Source of the DNA: Pseudomonas palmensis | GTDB lineage: Bacteria; Pseudomonadota; Gammaproteobacteria; Pseudomonadales; Pseudomonadaceae | DNA length: 41,934 nucleotides | Direction of reading: 5' to 3' | Assembly: GCF_017848315.1 (NCBI RefSeq) | Contig: NZ_JAFKEC010000053.1 | Span: 1 to 41,934 of the forward strand | In this document: piece after piece, positions 28,027-36,327 of the stretch | Position numbering within the stretch: position 1 is the first letter of the stretch | Layout of the letters: each line of letters opens with the position of its first letter | The notes under the pieces: model-generated | Databases searched by the model: none | Told to the model about the DNA's origin: nothing | What the model saw: only the letters and a program-made list of their open reading frames with translations | Made by a program: the position numbers and the translations under genes

Positions 28027-30093
28027 TTACGCGTCCGGCAAGGCCTGGAACGGCGATTCCTTGTCGGTACGTTCTTTCTTGTTCAAGGCGCGGATACCGA
28101 CCTTGAGCGCGAAGAACAGGATGCTGAACACCACGAACAGGAACAGCGCAGTCAGCGTCGCGTTGGTGTACGCGTTGAAGATCACGTGCTGCATCTGCGC
28201 GATGTCCTTGGCCGGGGCCAGTACCTGACCGGCGTCCAGCGCCGCGCTGTACTTGTTGGCCAGGGCCAGGAAGCCCACCGCCGGGTTCGGGTCGAACAGC
28301 TTGATGAAGCCTGCGGTGGTGGTGCAGATCAGCAGCCATACCGCCGGCACCAGGGTGACCCACATGTACTGCTGGCGCTTCATCTTGATCAGCACCACGG
28401 TGCCGAGCATCAGCGCGATACCGGCCAGCATCTGGTTGGAGATGCCGAACAGCGGCCACAAGGTGTTGATGCCACCCAGCGGGTCGATCACGCCCTGGTA
28501 CAGCAGGTAGCCCCACAACGCCACACAGCCGGCGGTAGCGAGCAGGTTGGCGCCCCACGACTCGGTGCGCTTGAGCGCTGGCACGAACGAGCCCAGCAGG
28601 TCCTGCAGCATGAAGCGCCCGGCACGCGTACCGGCGTCTACCGCAGTGAGGATGAACAGGGCTTCGAACAGGATCGCGAAGTGGTACCAGAACGCCATGG
28701 TGTTTTCACCCGGTAGTACCTGGTGCAGGATCTGTGCGATACCCACCGCCAGGGTCGGCGCACCACCGGCACGGGCCAGCACGGTGTGCTCGCCGATGTC
28801 CCGGGCGACCGCCTCGAGCTGCTCGGGGGTGATGGCAAAGCCCCAACTGCTGACTGTCTGCGCCACCGACACCACGTCGGCACCGACCACCGCGGCCGGG
28901 CTGTTCATGGCGAAGTACACGCCCGGCTCGATCACCGAGGCGGCAACCATGGCCATGATCGCGACGAACGACTCCATCAGCATGCCGCCATAGCCGATGT
29001 AGCGGGCGTTGACTTCGTTGTCCAGCAGCTTGGGCGTGGTGCCCGAGGAGATCAGCGCATGGAAGCCCGATACCGCGCCACAGGCGATGGTAATGAACAG
29101 GAACGGGAACAGGGTGCCCTTCCACACCGGGCCGGTGCCGTCGGTGAACTGGGTCAGCGCCGGCATCTTCAGCTCGGGCGCCAGCACCAGGATGCCGATG
29201 GCCAGGGCAATGATGGTACCGATCTTGAGGAAGGTAGAGAGGTAGTCACGCGGCGCCAGCACCAGCCACACCGGCAGCACGGCGGCGACGAAGCCATAGC
29301 CCACCAGCATCCAGGTGATCTGCACGCCGGTGAAGGTGAACGCCGGGCCCCACACCGGATCGGCGGCCACCAGGCCCCCCAGCCAGATGGACAGCAACAG
29401 CAGCACCACACCGATCAGCGAGATCTCGCCGATGCGGCCCGGGCGGATATAACGCATGTACACGCCCATGAACATCGCGATGGGGATGGTCGCCATCACC
29501 GTGAACATGCCCCATGGGCTTTCGGCCAGGGCCTTGACCACGATCAGCGCCAGCACCGCAAGGATGATGATCATGATCAGGAAGCAGCCGAACAGGGCGA
29601 TGGTGCCGGGAATGCGGCCCATTTCCTCACGCACCATGTCGCCCAGCGAGCGACCGTTGCGGCGGGTGGACAGGAACAGGATCATGAAGTCCTGCACTGC
29701 ACCGGCTAGTACCACGCCGGCGATCAGCCAGAGCGTACCGGGCAGATAGCCCATCTGCGCAGCCAGTACCGGGCCCACCAGCGGGCCAGCGCCGGCGATG
29801 GCCGCGAAGTGGTGACCGAACAGGATGTGCTTGTTGGTCGGCACATAGTCCAGACCATCATTGTTGAGCACCGCCGGGGTGGCCCGGCGCGGGTCCAGCT
29901 GCATCACCTTGGTGGCGATGAACAGACTGTAGTAACGGTAGGCGACCAGGTAGAGGGCTACCGAGGCAACCACAATCCACAAGGCGTTGATCGCTTCGCC
30001 ACGGCGCAGGGCAACCACACCCAGCGCACAGGCCCCCAGGACTGCCAGCAGCAGCCATGGTATATGGCGTAGCAGGCTATTATTGTTGTTCAT
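28027..30093 (-). CDS. cstA: CstA-family carbon-starvation transporter
   Basis: A 688-residue polytopic inner-membrane carrier with about 16-18 hydrophobic segments. E. coli relatives are CstA (peptides, pyruvate) and BtsT (pyruvate/H+ symport); in some Pseudomonas the homologue affects alanine or peptide uptake. Family motifs seen are NKHILFGHHFAAIAGAGPLVGP in parts (HHFAAIAGAGPLVGP) and FHALISSGTTPKL. The start at 30093 (ATG AAC AAC AAT AAT) has GGAAG upstream and matches the family; the frame is open 44 codons further but those residues are not conserved. Codons 2-5 form overlapping AANAANAA motifs typical of Hfq/Crc targets, implying catabolite control. First gene of cstA-ybdD-yjiA. Confidence 0.95.
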   Translation of the reverse strand: MNNNNSLLRHIPWLLLAVLGACALGVVALRRGEAINALWIVVASVALYLVAYRYYSLFIATKVMQLDPRRATPAVLNNDGLDYVPTNKHILFGHHFAAIAGAGPLVGPVLAAQMGYLPGTLWLIAGVVLAGAVQDFMILFLSTRRNGRSLGDMVREEMGRIPGTIALFGCFLIMIIILAVLALIVVKALAESPWGMFTVMATIPIAMFMGVYMRYIRPGRIGEISLIGVVLLLLSIWLGGLVAADPVWGPAFTFTGVQITWMLVGYGFVAAVLPVWLVLAPRDYLSTFLKIGTIIALAIGILVLAPELKMPALTQFTDGTGPVWKGTLFPFLFITIACGAVSGFHALISSGTTPKLLDNEVNARYIGYGGMLMESFVAIMAMVAASVIEPGVYFAMNSPAAVVGADVVSVAQTVSSWGFAITPEQLEAVARDIGEHTVLARAGGAPTLAVGIAQILHQVLPGENTMAFWYHFAILFEALFILTAVDAGTRAGRFMLQDLLGSFVPALKRTESWGANLLATAGCVALWGYLLYQGVIDPLGGINTLWPLFGISNQMLAGIALMLGTVVLIKMKRQQYMWVTLVPAVWLLICTTTAGFIKLFDPNPAVGFLALANKYSAALDAGQVLAPAKDIAQMQHVIFNAYTNATLTALFLFVVFSILFFALKVGIRALNKKERTDKESPFQALPDA
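30080..30090 (-). promoter_or_regulatory. Hfq/Crc-type A-rich (CA) motif at the cstA start
   Basis: In the mRNA the bases directly after the AUG read AACAACAAUAA, containing two overlapping matches to AANAANAA, the sequence bound by Hfq with Crc in Pseudomonas catabolite repression. The position, on codons 2-5, is where such sites block translation. Confidence 0.6.
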
Positions 30094-30290
30094 GGTTTGC
30101 TTCCAGCTAGTGGATATGAAAGACCGCCCATCGAGTCTAGGGCGAGTCTTGGCGCATTGCCATACTTGCTTTGGTCTAGAGCCTGCAGCCCCGCCCACAG
30201 TCTCGTTATGCGCGTTCGCGATCATGCTGGCAAGCCCTGAGCTATAGTCAGTCAGGTTCCAGCCAGGTTCTACTGCAAAGGGCCTTCACC

Positions 30291-30656
30291 ATGAGCGATC
30301 ACCCAGAACGCCGGCGCTTCCAGCGCATACCCTTCGATGCACCGACCGAACTGCTCCAGGGCGAACGACGCTGGCCGGTCAACCTGCTCGACCTGTCGCT
30401 CAAGGGCCTGCTGATCGAGGCGCCCAAGGCCTGGGACGCCGACCTCGAGCGGCCGTTCGCTGCGCAGATACGCCTGGGTGAAGAGGCGTTTGTCACCATG
30501 ACGGTGGAACTGCGCCATGTCGACGACACCCAGCTGGGGTTTATCTGCGAGCACATCGACCTCGATTCGCTGGAGCACCTGTGCCGCCTGGTGGAGCTCA
30601 ACCTGGCCGATCGCACCGAACTGGAGCGCGAATTCCATCAACTCATCGACATTTGA
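30291..30656 (+). CDS. mapZ: PilZ-domain c-di-GMP receptor, MapZ-like
   Basis: A 121-residue single-domain PilZ protein. The c-di-GMP-binding elements are RRRFQR (7-12) and DLSLKG (34-39). The ending GFICEHIDLDSLEHLCRLVE, then LNLADRTELERE, closely resembles P. aeruginosa PA4608 (MapZ), which on binding c-di-GMP inhibits the chemotaxis methyltransferase CheR1 and thereby changes motility. The ATG at 30291 has AAGGG upstream. It is divergent from cstA with 197 bp between. It lies about 5 kb from morA, as in P. aeruginosa where the two are also close (from memory). Identification as MapZ is by sequence resemblance. Confidence 0.88.
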   Translation: MSDHPERRRFQRIPFDAPTELLQGERRWPVNLLDLSLKGLLIEAPKAWDADLERPFAAQIRLGEEAFVTMTVELRHVDDTQLGFICEHIDLDSLEHLCRLVELNLADRTELEREFHQLIDI

Positions 30657-30838
30657 AATCTTTTAGCCCGCTACCGACCTGACCCCGCCCCGCCTTCCTG
30701 TCCACCCAGACAGCTTTCAAACAGCCGTTCATGCCACCGGACCCAGCCCTGGCGGGCCTGGTGCTGCGTGTTGGAACGATAACTGCATCCACGCCTGCAC
30801 CCAAACCAATGACCTGACTGTTCCTGTGCCAATCTAAA

Positions 30839-30852
30839 AATTGTATACAATT
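30839..30852. promoter_or_regulatory. Operator-like palindrome upstream of the NCS2 permease
   Basis: AATTGTATACAATT, perfect 14-bp palindrome centred on GTATAC, 69 bp before the permease ATG. The TTGTATACAA core is typical of operators of FadR-type GntR repressors. No GntR gene lies in the window, so the regulator would act in trans. Confidence 0.55.
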
Positions 30853-30894
30853 GTTCTGGCAATGAATGGCACGAGTTGTCTACAGTAGCGCCAC

Positions 30895-30902
30895 AACAAT
30901 AA
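30895..30902 (+). promoter_or_regulatory. Candidate Hfq/Crc CA motif in the permease leader
   Basis: AACAATAA, an AANAANAA match, ends 18 nt before the permease ATG, next to the ribosome site (AGAGAA). Position fits translational repression by Hfq/Crc; a short motif, so chance is possible. Confidence 0.4.
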
Positions 30903-30920
30903 AACAGAGAACCTGCTCCC

Positions 30921-32441
30921 ATGACTACGTCCTCCCCCGACACGTCCACGGCATCACGTCCTGAAGACGAGAACCTGGGGCTCGGCGCCAACCTGGCGTA
31001 CGGGCTGCAACACGTACTCACCATGTACGGCGGTATCGTCGCGGTACCGCTGATTCTCGGCCAGGCGGCCGGCCTGGGCCCGGCCGACATCGGCCTGCTG
31101 ATTGCCGCATCGCTGTTTGCCGGTGGCCTGGCAACCCTGCTGCAGACCCTGGGCCTGCCGTTCTTCGGTTGCCAGTTGCCGCTGGTACAGGGCGTTTCGT
31201 TTGCCGGCGTGGCCACCATGGGCGCGATTCTCAGCAGCGAGGGCGGCGGCGGCCTGCCGGGGGTGCTGGGCGCGGTGATGGCGGCCTCGTTGATCGGGTT
31301 TCTGATCACCCCGGTGTTCTCGCGCATCACCAAGTTCTTCCCGCCACTGGTGACCGGCATCGTGATCACCACCATCGGCCTGACCCTGATGCCGGTCGCG
31401 GCGCGCTGGGTCATGGGCGGCAACAGCAAGGCACCGGACTTCGGCAGCATGTCCAACATCGGCCTGGCGGCGGTGACCTTCCTGATCGTGCTGATACTGA
31501 GCAAGCTGGGCAGCGCGGCGATCTCGCGGCTGTCGATCCTGCTGGCGATGGTGTTCGGCACCCTGATCGCCTGGTCGCTGGGCATGGCTGATTTCAGCAA
31601 GGTGCTCGAAGGTCCACTGGTGGCCTTCCCTACCCCGTTCCACTTCGGCATGCCGACCTTCCATATCGCGGCCATCCTGTCGATGTGCATCGTGATCATG
31701 GTGACCCTGGTGGAAACCTCGGCCGACATCCTCGCGGTAGGTGAGATCATCGACACCAAGGTCGACTCCAAGCGCCTGGGCGATGGCCTGCGTGCCGACA
31801 TGGCCTCGAGCATCCTGGCGCCGATCTTCGGTTCGTTCACCCAGAGCGCATTCGCCCAGAACGTCGGCCTGGTGGCCGTGACCGGGGTGAAGAGCCGCTA
31901 CGTGGTGGCTACCGGTGGCGTGATCCTGGTGGTGCTGGGCCTGCTGCCGATCATGGGCCGGGTGATTGCCGCCGTACCGACCTCGGTACTGGGTGGCGCG
32001 GGGATCGTGCTGTTCGGCACCGTGGCGGCCAGTGGTATCCGCACGCTGTCCAAGGTGGACTACCGCAACAACATGAACCTGATCATCGTGGCCGCCTCAC
32101 TGGGCTTCGGCATGATCCCGATTGCCGCGCCCAACTTCTACGCGCAGTTCCCGAACTGGTTCGAGACCATTTTCCACTCCGGCATCAGCTCGTCGGCGAT
32201 CATGGCGATTCTGCTGAACCTGGTGTTCAACCACTTCAAGACCGGCAACTCCGATCATCAGTCGGTGTTCGTGGCCGCCTCCGAGCGCACGCTGAACTAC
32301 TCGGACATTTCGGGGCTGCGTGACGGCGACTACTTCGAAGACGGCAAGCTGTTCGATGCCGAGGGCAAGGAGATTCCGTTGCTGGAGAAGGATGAGCATG
32401 GGAGCAAGGTGGTGAGGCGAGAGACTGCCGCCGAGCACTAG
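30921..32441 (+). CDS. NCS2-family nucleobase (xanthine/uracil type) permease
   Basis: A 506-residue inner-membrane symporter of the nucleobase-ascorbate (NCS2) family with about 14 membrane segments. The signature QNVGLVAVTG (from Q313, in AFAQNVGLVAVTGVKSR) and the VETSADILAVGEII block with its conserved glutamate place it nearer to xanthine/urate carriers than to UraA; exact substrate cannot be read from sequence. The first residues (EDENLGLGANLAYGLQHVLTMYGG) give the usual QH motif. A hydrophilic C-terminal tail of about 55 residues follows the last membrane segment. The ATG at 30921 has a modest AGAGAA ribosome site. Upstream palindrome and A-rich motif suggest repression by a GntR-type factor and by Hfq/Crc. 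Confidence 0.9.
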   Translation: MTTSSPDTSTASRPEDENLGLGANLAYGLQHVLTMYGGIVAVPLILGQAAGLGPADIGLLIAASLFAGGLATLLQTLGLPFFGCQLPLVQGVSFAGVATMGAILSSEGGGGLPGVLGAVMAASLIGFLITPVFSRITKFFPPLVTGIVITTIGLTLMPVAARWVMGGNSKAPDFGSMSNIGLAAVTFLIVLILSKLGSAAISRLSILLAMVFGTLIAWSLGMADFSKVLEGPLVAFPTPFHFGMPTFHIAAILSMCIVIMVTLVETSADILAVGEIIDTKVDSKRLGDGLRADMASSILAPIFGSFTQSAFAQNVGLVAVTGVKSRYVVATGGVILVVLGLLPIMGRVIAAVPTSVLGGAGIVLFGTVAASGIRTLSKVDYRNNMNLIIVAASLGFGMIPIAAPNFYAQFPNWFETIFHSGISSSAIMAILLNLVFNHFKTGNSDHQSVFVAASERTLNYSDISGLRDGDYFEDGKLFDAEGKEIPLLEKDEHGSKVVRRETAAEH

Positions 32442-32454
32442 ACAGCACGACGAG

Positions 32455-32485
32455 AAAAGGCCGGTGATCTTCACCGGCCTTTTTT
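32455..32485. terminator. Bidirectional terminator, permease / radA
   Basis: AAAA, GGCCGGTGA (32459-32467), loop TCT, TCACCGGCC (32471-32479), then six T. A on one side and T on the other allow it to end both the permease transcript and the convergent radA transcript. Confidence 0.93.
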
Positions 32486-32488
32486 GTG

Positions 32489-33856
32489 TTACTCGAACAA
32501 CGCATCCAGCGCCTGCTCCAGGCGCGTCACCGCAATCACCTGCAGCCCCGGCGGCGCTTCCTTGGGCGCGTTGCCCTTGGGCACGATGGCGCGCTTGAAG
32601 CCATGTTTGGCGGCCTCCTTCAGGCGCTCCTGCCCGCTCGGCACCGGGCGCACTTCACCAGACAGGCCCACCTCGCCGAACACCAGCAGGTCGTGTGGCA
32701 GCGGGCGGTTGCGCAGGCTCGACATCACCGCCGCCATCAAGGCCAGGTCCGACGCGGTCTCCAGTACCTTGACCCCGCCCACCACGTTGAGAAACACGTC
32801 CTGGTCGTGGGTGGGGATGCCGCCATGGCGATGCAGCACCGCCAGCAACATGGCCAGGCGGTTCTGGTCCAGGCCCAGGGTCACACGGCGCGGGTTGGCC
32901 ATGTGGCTTTCATCCACCAGCGCCTGCACCTCCACCAGCATCGGCCGGGTACCTTCCCAGGTGGCCATCACCACGCTGCCCGGCACTTCCTCCTGGGCAC
33001 GGGTGAGGAAGATCGCCGACGGGTTGGAGACTTCCTTGAGGCCGCGGTCGGTCATGCCGAACACGCCCAGCTCGTTGACCGCACCAAAGCGGTTCTTCAC
33101 CGCGCGCAGCAGGCGCAGGCGACCGTCGGACTCGCCCTCGAAATACAGCACGGTGTCGACCATGTGTTCCAGTACCCGCGGCCCGGCCAACGCGCCCTCC
33201 TTGGTCACGTGGCCGACCAGGAAGATCGCCGTGCCGCTCTGCTTGGCATAGCGCACCAGCAAGGCGGCACTCTCGCGTACCTGCGACACGCCACCGGGCG
33301 CCGACTGCAACTGTTCGGTGAAGATGGTCTGGATGGAGTCGATCACCATCACCTTGGGCTTTTCGACCCGCGCGGTGGCAATGATGGTTTCGATGCAGGT
33401 CTCGGTCATCACCCGCAACTGATCCTGCGGCAGGCCCAGGCGACGGGCACGCATGGCCACCTGCTGCTGGGATTCTTCCCCGGTGACGTACAGCGCCGGC
33501 ATGCGCGTGGCAATGTTGCACAGGGTCTGCAGCAGGATGGTGGACTTGCCGATGCCCGGGTCACCGCCAATCAGCACCACCGATCCATCGACCAGGCCGC
33601 CACCGAGCACGCGGTCCAGCTCGGCGCTGGCGGTGCTGAAACGCGGGATCTCCTCGACACTGACCTCGGCCAGGGTCTTGATCTGCGCCTGTTGCCCGGC
33701 CCAGCCGGTGCGCCCGGCAGGCGCCGCGGCGCCGCCACTTTCGATCATGGTCTCGACCAGGGTGTTCCACGCGCCGCATTCGCCGCACTGGCCCGCCCAC
33801 TTGGGAAAGGTCGCGCCGCACTCGGTGCAGCCGTACATGCGCTTGGCCTTGGCCAT
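32489..33856 (-). CDS. radA: RadA (Sms), DNA branch-migration helicase
   Basis: A 455-residue RecA-related protein that processes recombination intermediates. It has an N-terminal C4 zinc finger (Cys10, Cys13, Cys24, Cys27), Walker A GDPGIGKS (98-105), the RadA-specific KNRFG motif near 254 and a C-terminal Lon-protease-like domain (PLPHDLLVFGEVGLSGEVRP). Length is standard. The ATG at 33856 has AGGAGA upstream and begins the conserved MAKAKRMYGCTECGA; the 24 codons before it are not part of the family. Convergent with the permease, divergent from mscL. Confidence 0.96.
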   Translation of the reverse strand: MAKAKRMYGCTECGATFPKWAGQCGECGAWNTLVETMIESGGAAAPAGRTGWAGQQAQIKTLAEVSVEEIPRFSTASAELDRVLGGGLVDGSVVLIGGDPGIGKSTILLQTLCNIATRMPALYVTGEESQQQVAMRARRLGLPQDQLRVMTETCIETIIATARVEKPKVMVIDSIQTIFTEQLQSAPGGVSQVRESAALLVRYAKQSGTAIFLVGHVTKEGALAGPRVLEHMVDTVLYFEGESDGRLRLLRAVKNRFGAVNELGVFGMTDRGLKEVSNPSAIFLTRAQEEVPGSVVMATWEGTRPMLVEVQALVDESHMANPRRVTLGLDQNRLAMLLAVLHRHGGIPTHDQDVFLNVVGGVKVLETASDLALMAAVMSSLRNRPLPHDLLVFGEVGLSGEVRPVPSGQERLKEAAKHGFKRAIVPKGNAPKEAPPGLQVIAVTRLEQALDALFE

Positions 33857-34031
33857 GGGGCAGTCTCCTGGAAAAAGGGACCATGATAGCCGAGCCGACC
33901 CAGCTGCGGGGCGCCGCCTGGGCGACAAAACTATTCGGCATAGCCGGGGTCTTTTACTGCAACGCGGAGCATGAAGCGCATAGCTGATTTACACTGCGAT
34001 GACCAATCTCATCTGTTACAGGGAATAAACC

Positions 34032-34445
34032 ATGGGCGTGATCAGTGAATTCAAGGCCTTCGCGGTCAAGGGCAACGTGGTCGACATGGCCGTCGGTATC
34101 ATCATCGGCGCCGCGTTCGGCAAAATCGTTTCATCGTTTGTTGGCGATGTGGTGATGCCACCCCTGGGCCTGCTGATCGGTGGAGTGGACTTCAGTGATC
34201 TGGCGGTGGTGCTCAAGGCGGCCGAGGGCGACGCGCCGGCGGTGGTGCTGGCCTATGGCAAGTTCATCCAGACGGTGATCGACTTTCTGATCGTGGCCTT
34301 CGCGATCTTCATGGGCGTGAAGGTGATCAACCGCCTCAAGCGCGAAGAAGCGGTGGCCCCGACCCTGCCGCCGGTACCCACCAAGGAAGAAGAACTGCTG
34401 GGCGAAATCCGCGACCTGCTCAAGGCGCAGAACCAGCAGCCCTGA
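34032..34445 (+). CDS. mscL: Large-conductance mechanosensitive channel MscL
   Basis: A 137-residue channel that opens on membrane tension to release solutes in osmotic downshock. Typical N-terminus MGVISEFKAFAVKGNVVDMA, TM1 about 15-45 (GIIIGAAFGKIVSSFVGDVV), a periplasmic loop, TM2 about 75-98 (KFIQTVIDFLIVAFAIF) and the C-terminal charged helix with KEEELLGEIRDLL. GGGA lies eight bases before the ATG. It is divergent from radA across 175 bp and convergent with fpr. Confidence 0.97.
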   Translation: MGVISEFKAFAVKGNVVDMAVGIIIGAAFGKIVSSFVGDVVMPPLGLLIGGVDFSDLAVVLKAAEGDAPAVVLAYGKFIQTVIDFLIVAFAIFMGVKVINRLKREEAVAPTLPPVPTKEEELLGEIRDLLKAQNQQP

Positions 34446-34464
34446 ACCGGGCCTGCCTGACCGT

Positions 34465-34486
34465 AACGGCGCCTTCGGGCGCCGTT
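34465..34486. terminator. Hairpin terminator between mscL and fpr
   Basis: AACGGCGCC (34465-34473), UUCG-type tetraloop, GGCGCCGTT (34478-34486). A stable 9-bp stem lies between two convergent genes and is followed by only a weak T-rich stretch. Probably ends both transcripts. Confidence 0.7.
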
Positions 34487-34493
34487 GTGCTGT

Positions 34494-35270
34494 CTACCAG
34501 TAGTTTTCCACCGCCACCTGGCCCGGCCGGCGGCTGAGGCTCAGCTGAAGATCACGTGCCTTGAGCACCTGGCGGGTGTCGTCGATCATCTGCGGATTGC
34601 CGCAGAGCATCACCCGCGAATGTTCGGGGGTCAGCGCCAGGCCGGCCGCACGCTCCAGTTCGCCGTTCTCGATCAGGGTGGTGATACGCCCGTTCAGCGC
34701 ACCCGGGTGTTGCTCGCGGGTGACCACCGGAATGAACTGCAGCTTGCCCGCATGTTCGGCCAGGTAGTCGCGCTGCTCCAGGCCGGCGATCTCCTGCTGA
34801 TAGGCGAGCTCCCTGGCTTCGCGCACCGAATAGACCAGCTTGATGGTGTCGAACCGCTCCCAGGCTTCGAAGTCCTGCAGTATCGACATGAAGGGTGCAA
34901 TGCCGGTACCTGTCGCCAGCAACCACAGGTCCCGCCCGTCGGCGAAGCGATCAAGGGTCAGGAAACCGAACGCCTGGCGGTCGATCAACAGTTGGTCACC
35001 CTCGCGCAGCCGGCTCAGCTCACTGGTGAACTCGCCGCCGGGCACGACGATCGAGAAAAAGTCCAGGTACTCGTCGAACGGCGACGAGACCATCGAGTAC
35101 GCCCGCCACACCACGCTGCCATCGGCACGGGTCACGCCCAGGCGAGCAAACTGGCCGGCCCGGAACCGAAAACCGGGATCACGGGTTACGCGCAGGCTGA
35201 ACAGGTTGGGGGTCAGCGGCTGGACATCGAGCAGGGTCTGGCGGGTGAACTTCTCCGCACTGGCAGTCAT
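34494..35270 (-). CDS. fpr: Ferredoxin/flavodoxin-NADP+ reductase
   Basis: A 258-residue FAD enzyme moving electrons between NADPH and ferredoxin or flavodoxin; in Pseudomonas it supports iron-sulfur and oxidative-stress metabolism. FAD-binding RAYSM (56-60), NADP-binding GTGIAPFMS (from 121) and the bacterial-subclass C-terminus VENYW are all present. The ATG at 35270 has GGAG eight bases upstream and gives the same length as P. aeruginosa Fpr (258, from memory); an upstream start four codons earlier is less likely. It is divergent from ppoR. Confidence 0.94.
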   Translation of the reverse strand: MTASAEKFTRQTLLDVQPLTPNLFSLRVTRDPGFRFRAGQFARLGVTRADGSVVWRAYSMVSSPFDEYLDFFSIVVPGGEFTSELSRLREGDQLLIDRQAFGFLTLDRFADGRDLWLLATGTGIAPFMSILQDFEAWERFDTIKLVYSVREARELAYQQEIAGLEQRDYLAEHAGKLQFIPVVTREQHPGALNGRITTLIENGELERAAGLALTPEHSRVMLCGNPQMIDDTRQVLKARDLQLSLSRRPGQVAVENYW

Positions 35271-35387
35271 GGTGTGCTCCACAATTCAGGTAAACACAGT
35301 GTCGCGCAAAGCTGACGGGATAAACACCGCCGCGATGTAATGGCATTACGCTCATGTGTTTCAACCACGTAACAAAACATGTAACGC

Positions 35388-35401
35388 GGGTTGTACAACC
35401 C
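35388..35401. promoter_or_regulatory. 14-bp palindrome between fpr and ppoR
   Basis: GGGTTGTACAACCC, a perfect palindrome in the 246-bp divergent region, about 116 bp upstream of ppoR and 118 bp upstream of fpr. It is shorter than a lux box and lacks the CTG...CAG halves, so the binding factor is unknown. Confidence 0.45.
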
Positions 35402-35516
35402 TGTTTTTATGTAGAGCACTGGAACATTTCTATAGCAAAAAAAACCTAGAACAACGTGCGACTTTTCCTACACTCGATCCAGGGTGACTAAATTGCAAAG
35501 GTGCACGGAGGCTCAA

Positions 35517-36221
35517 ATGCCATATTGGAAGCAGGAGCAGTTGCAACAACTGACGCAGGAGGAAAACCAGCAACAGATGTTTGCCACTGCACTGTCACTG
35601 GCCGAGCAACTGGACATGGAGTTTCTGGCATACCGCCTGAACGGCAGGACGGTCGCCGAAGGCCCGCAGGTCATGATGTTCAACAACTACCCGGCCGAAT
35701 GGAACGAGCTCTACAAGAAGAACGAGTACGAGCGCATCGACCCGGTGCTTGTGCATTGCCATCATTCGAACATGCCGGTGCTGTGGTCCCCGCAGTTGTA
35801 CAAGCAAGCCCCCGAGTTGCGACAGACGGCATGCGAACATGGCCTGTGCCATGGCTGGAGCCAGGGCACCCAGGACCTGCGCGGCAACGAAAGCGTACTG
35901 TGCGTATCACGTCGGCAGGGCGAAGTGAGCATGGCGGAACTGTACGAAAAGTCGGCCCAGACCCTGTGGCTGTGCAACCTGCTGCACACCCTGATGGTTG
36001 CCAAGTTGCATCCGCCCAAGGCCCGCGTGCAGGCACTCTCGCCCCGGGAACGCGAGGTGCTGCAGTGGACCGCTGCCGGCAAGACCGCCGAAGACATCAG
36101 TTGCATCCTCACGCTGTCCAGAAGCACGGTCAATTTTCATATCCGCAGCATCACCAGCAAACTCAACACCACCAACAAGACCAGCGCGGTCGCCATCGCC
36201 ACCCAGTACGGGTTGATCTGA
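35517..36221 (+). CDS. ppoR: LuxR-family AHL-binding solo regulator (PpoR-like)
   Basis: A 234-residue quorum-sensing regulator. The N-terminal autoinducer domain keeps the AHL pocket residues in the expected places: Trp62, Tyr66, Asp75, Pro76, Trp90 and Gly113 (TraR W57, Y61, D70, P71, W85, G113). The C-terminal LuxR HTH begins LSPREREVLQWTAAGKTAEDI. No luxI lies in the window, so it is a solo, matching PpoR of P. putida, which binds 3-oxo-C6-type AHLs and is likewise found near an rRNA methyltransferase gene (from memory). I chose the ATG at 35517 because GGAGG lies six bases upstream; the in-frame GTG at 35484 has no ribosome site. Confidence 0.88.
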   Translation: MPYWKQEQLQQLTQEENQQQMFATALSLAEQLDMEFLAYRLNGRTVAEGPQVMMFNNYPAEWNELYKKNEYERIDPVLVHCHHSNMPVLWSPQLYKQAPELRQTACEHGLCHGWSQGTQDLRGNESVLCVSRRQGEVSMAELYEKSAQTLWLCNLLHTLMVAKLHPPKARVQALSPREREVLQWTAAGKTAEDISCILTLSRSTVNFHIRSITSKLNTTNKTSAVAIATQYGLI

Positions 36222-36327
36222 GGTTCTGCTCGCCACCCCCCCCTCCCCACCTGCAAAAACGCTGTAGAATCTGCGCCCGTCCAGCGCCAAGCCCCAGCGC
36301 GCGCGCCAAAGCCCAGAGCCCTACGCC

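Larger units (their letters stand above)
30657..30920. other. Intergenic region mapZ / NCS2 permease
   Basis: 264 bp without a supported gene. The first 180 bp show no clear terminator or ORF. The last 85 bp hold a 14-bp palindrome (30839-30852), a -10-like TACAGT (30881-30886) without a clear -35, and an A-rich motif (30895-30902) just ahead of the ribosome site. Confidence 0.6.
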
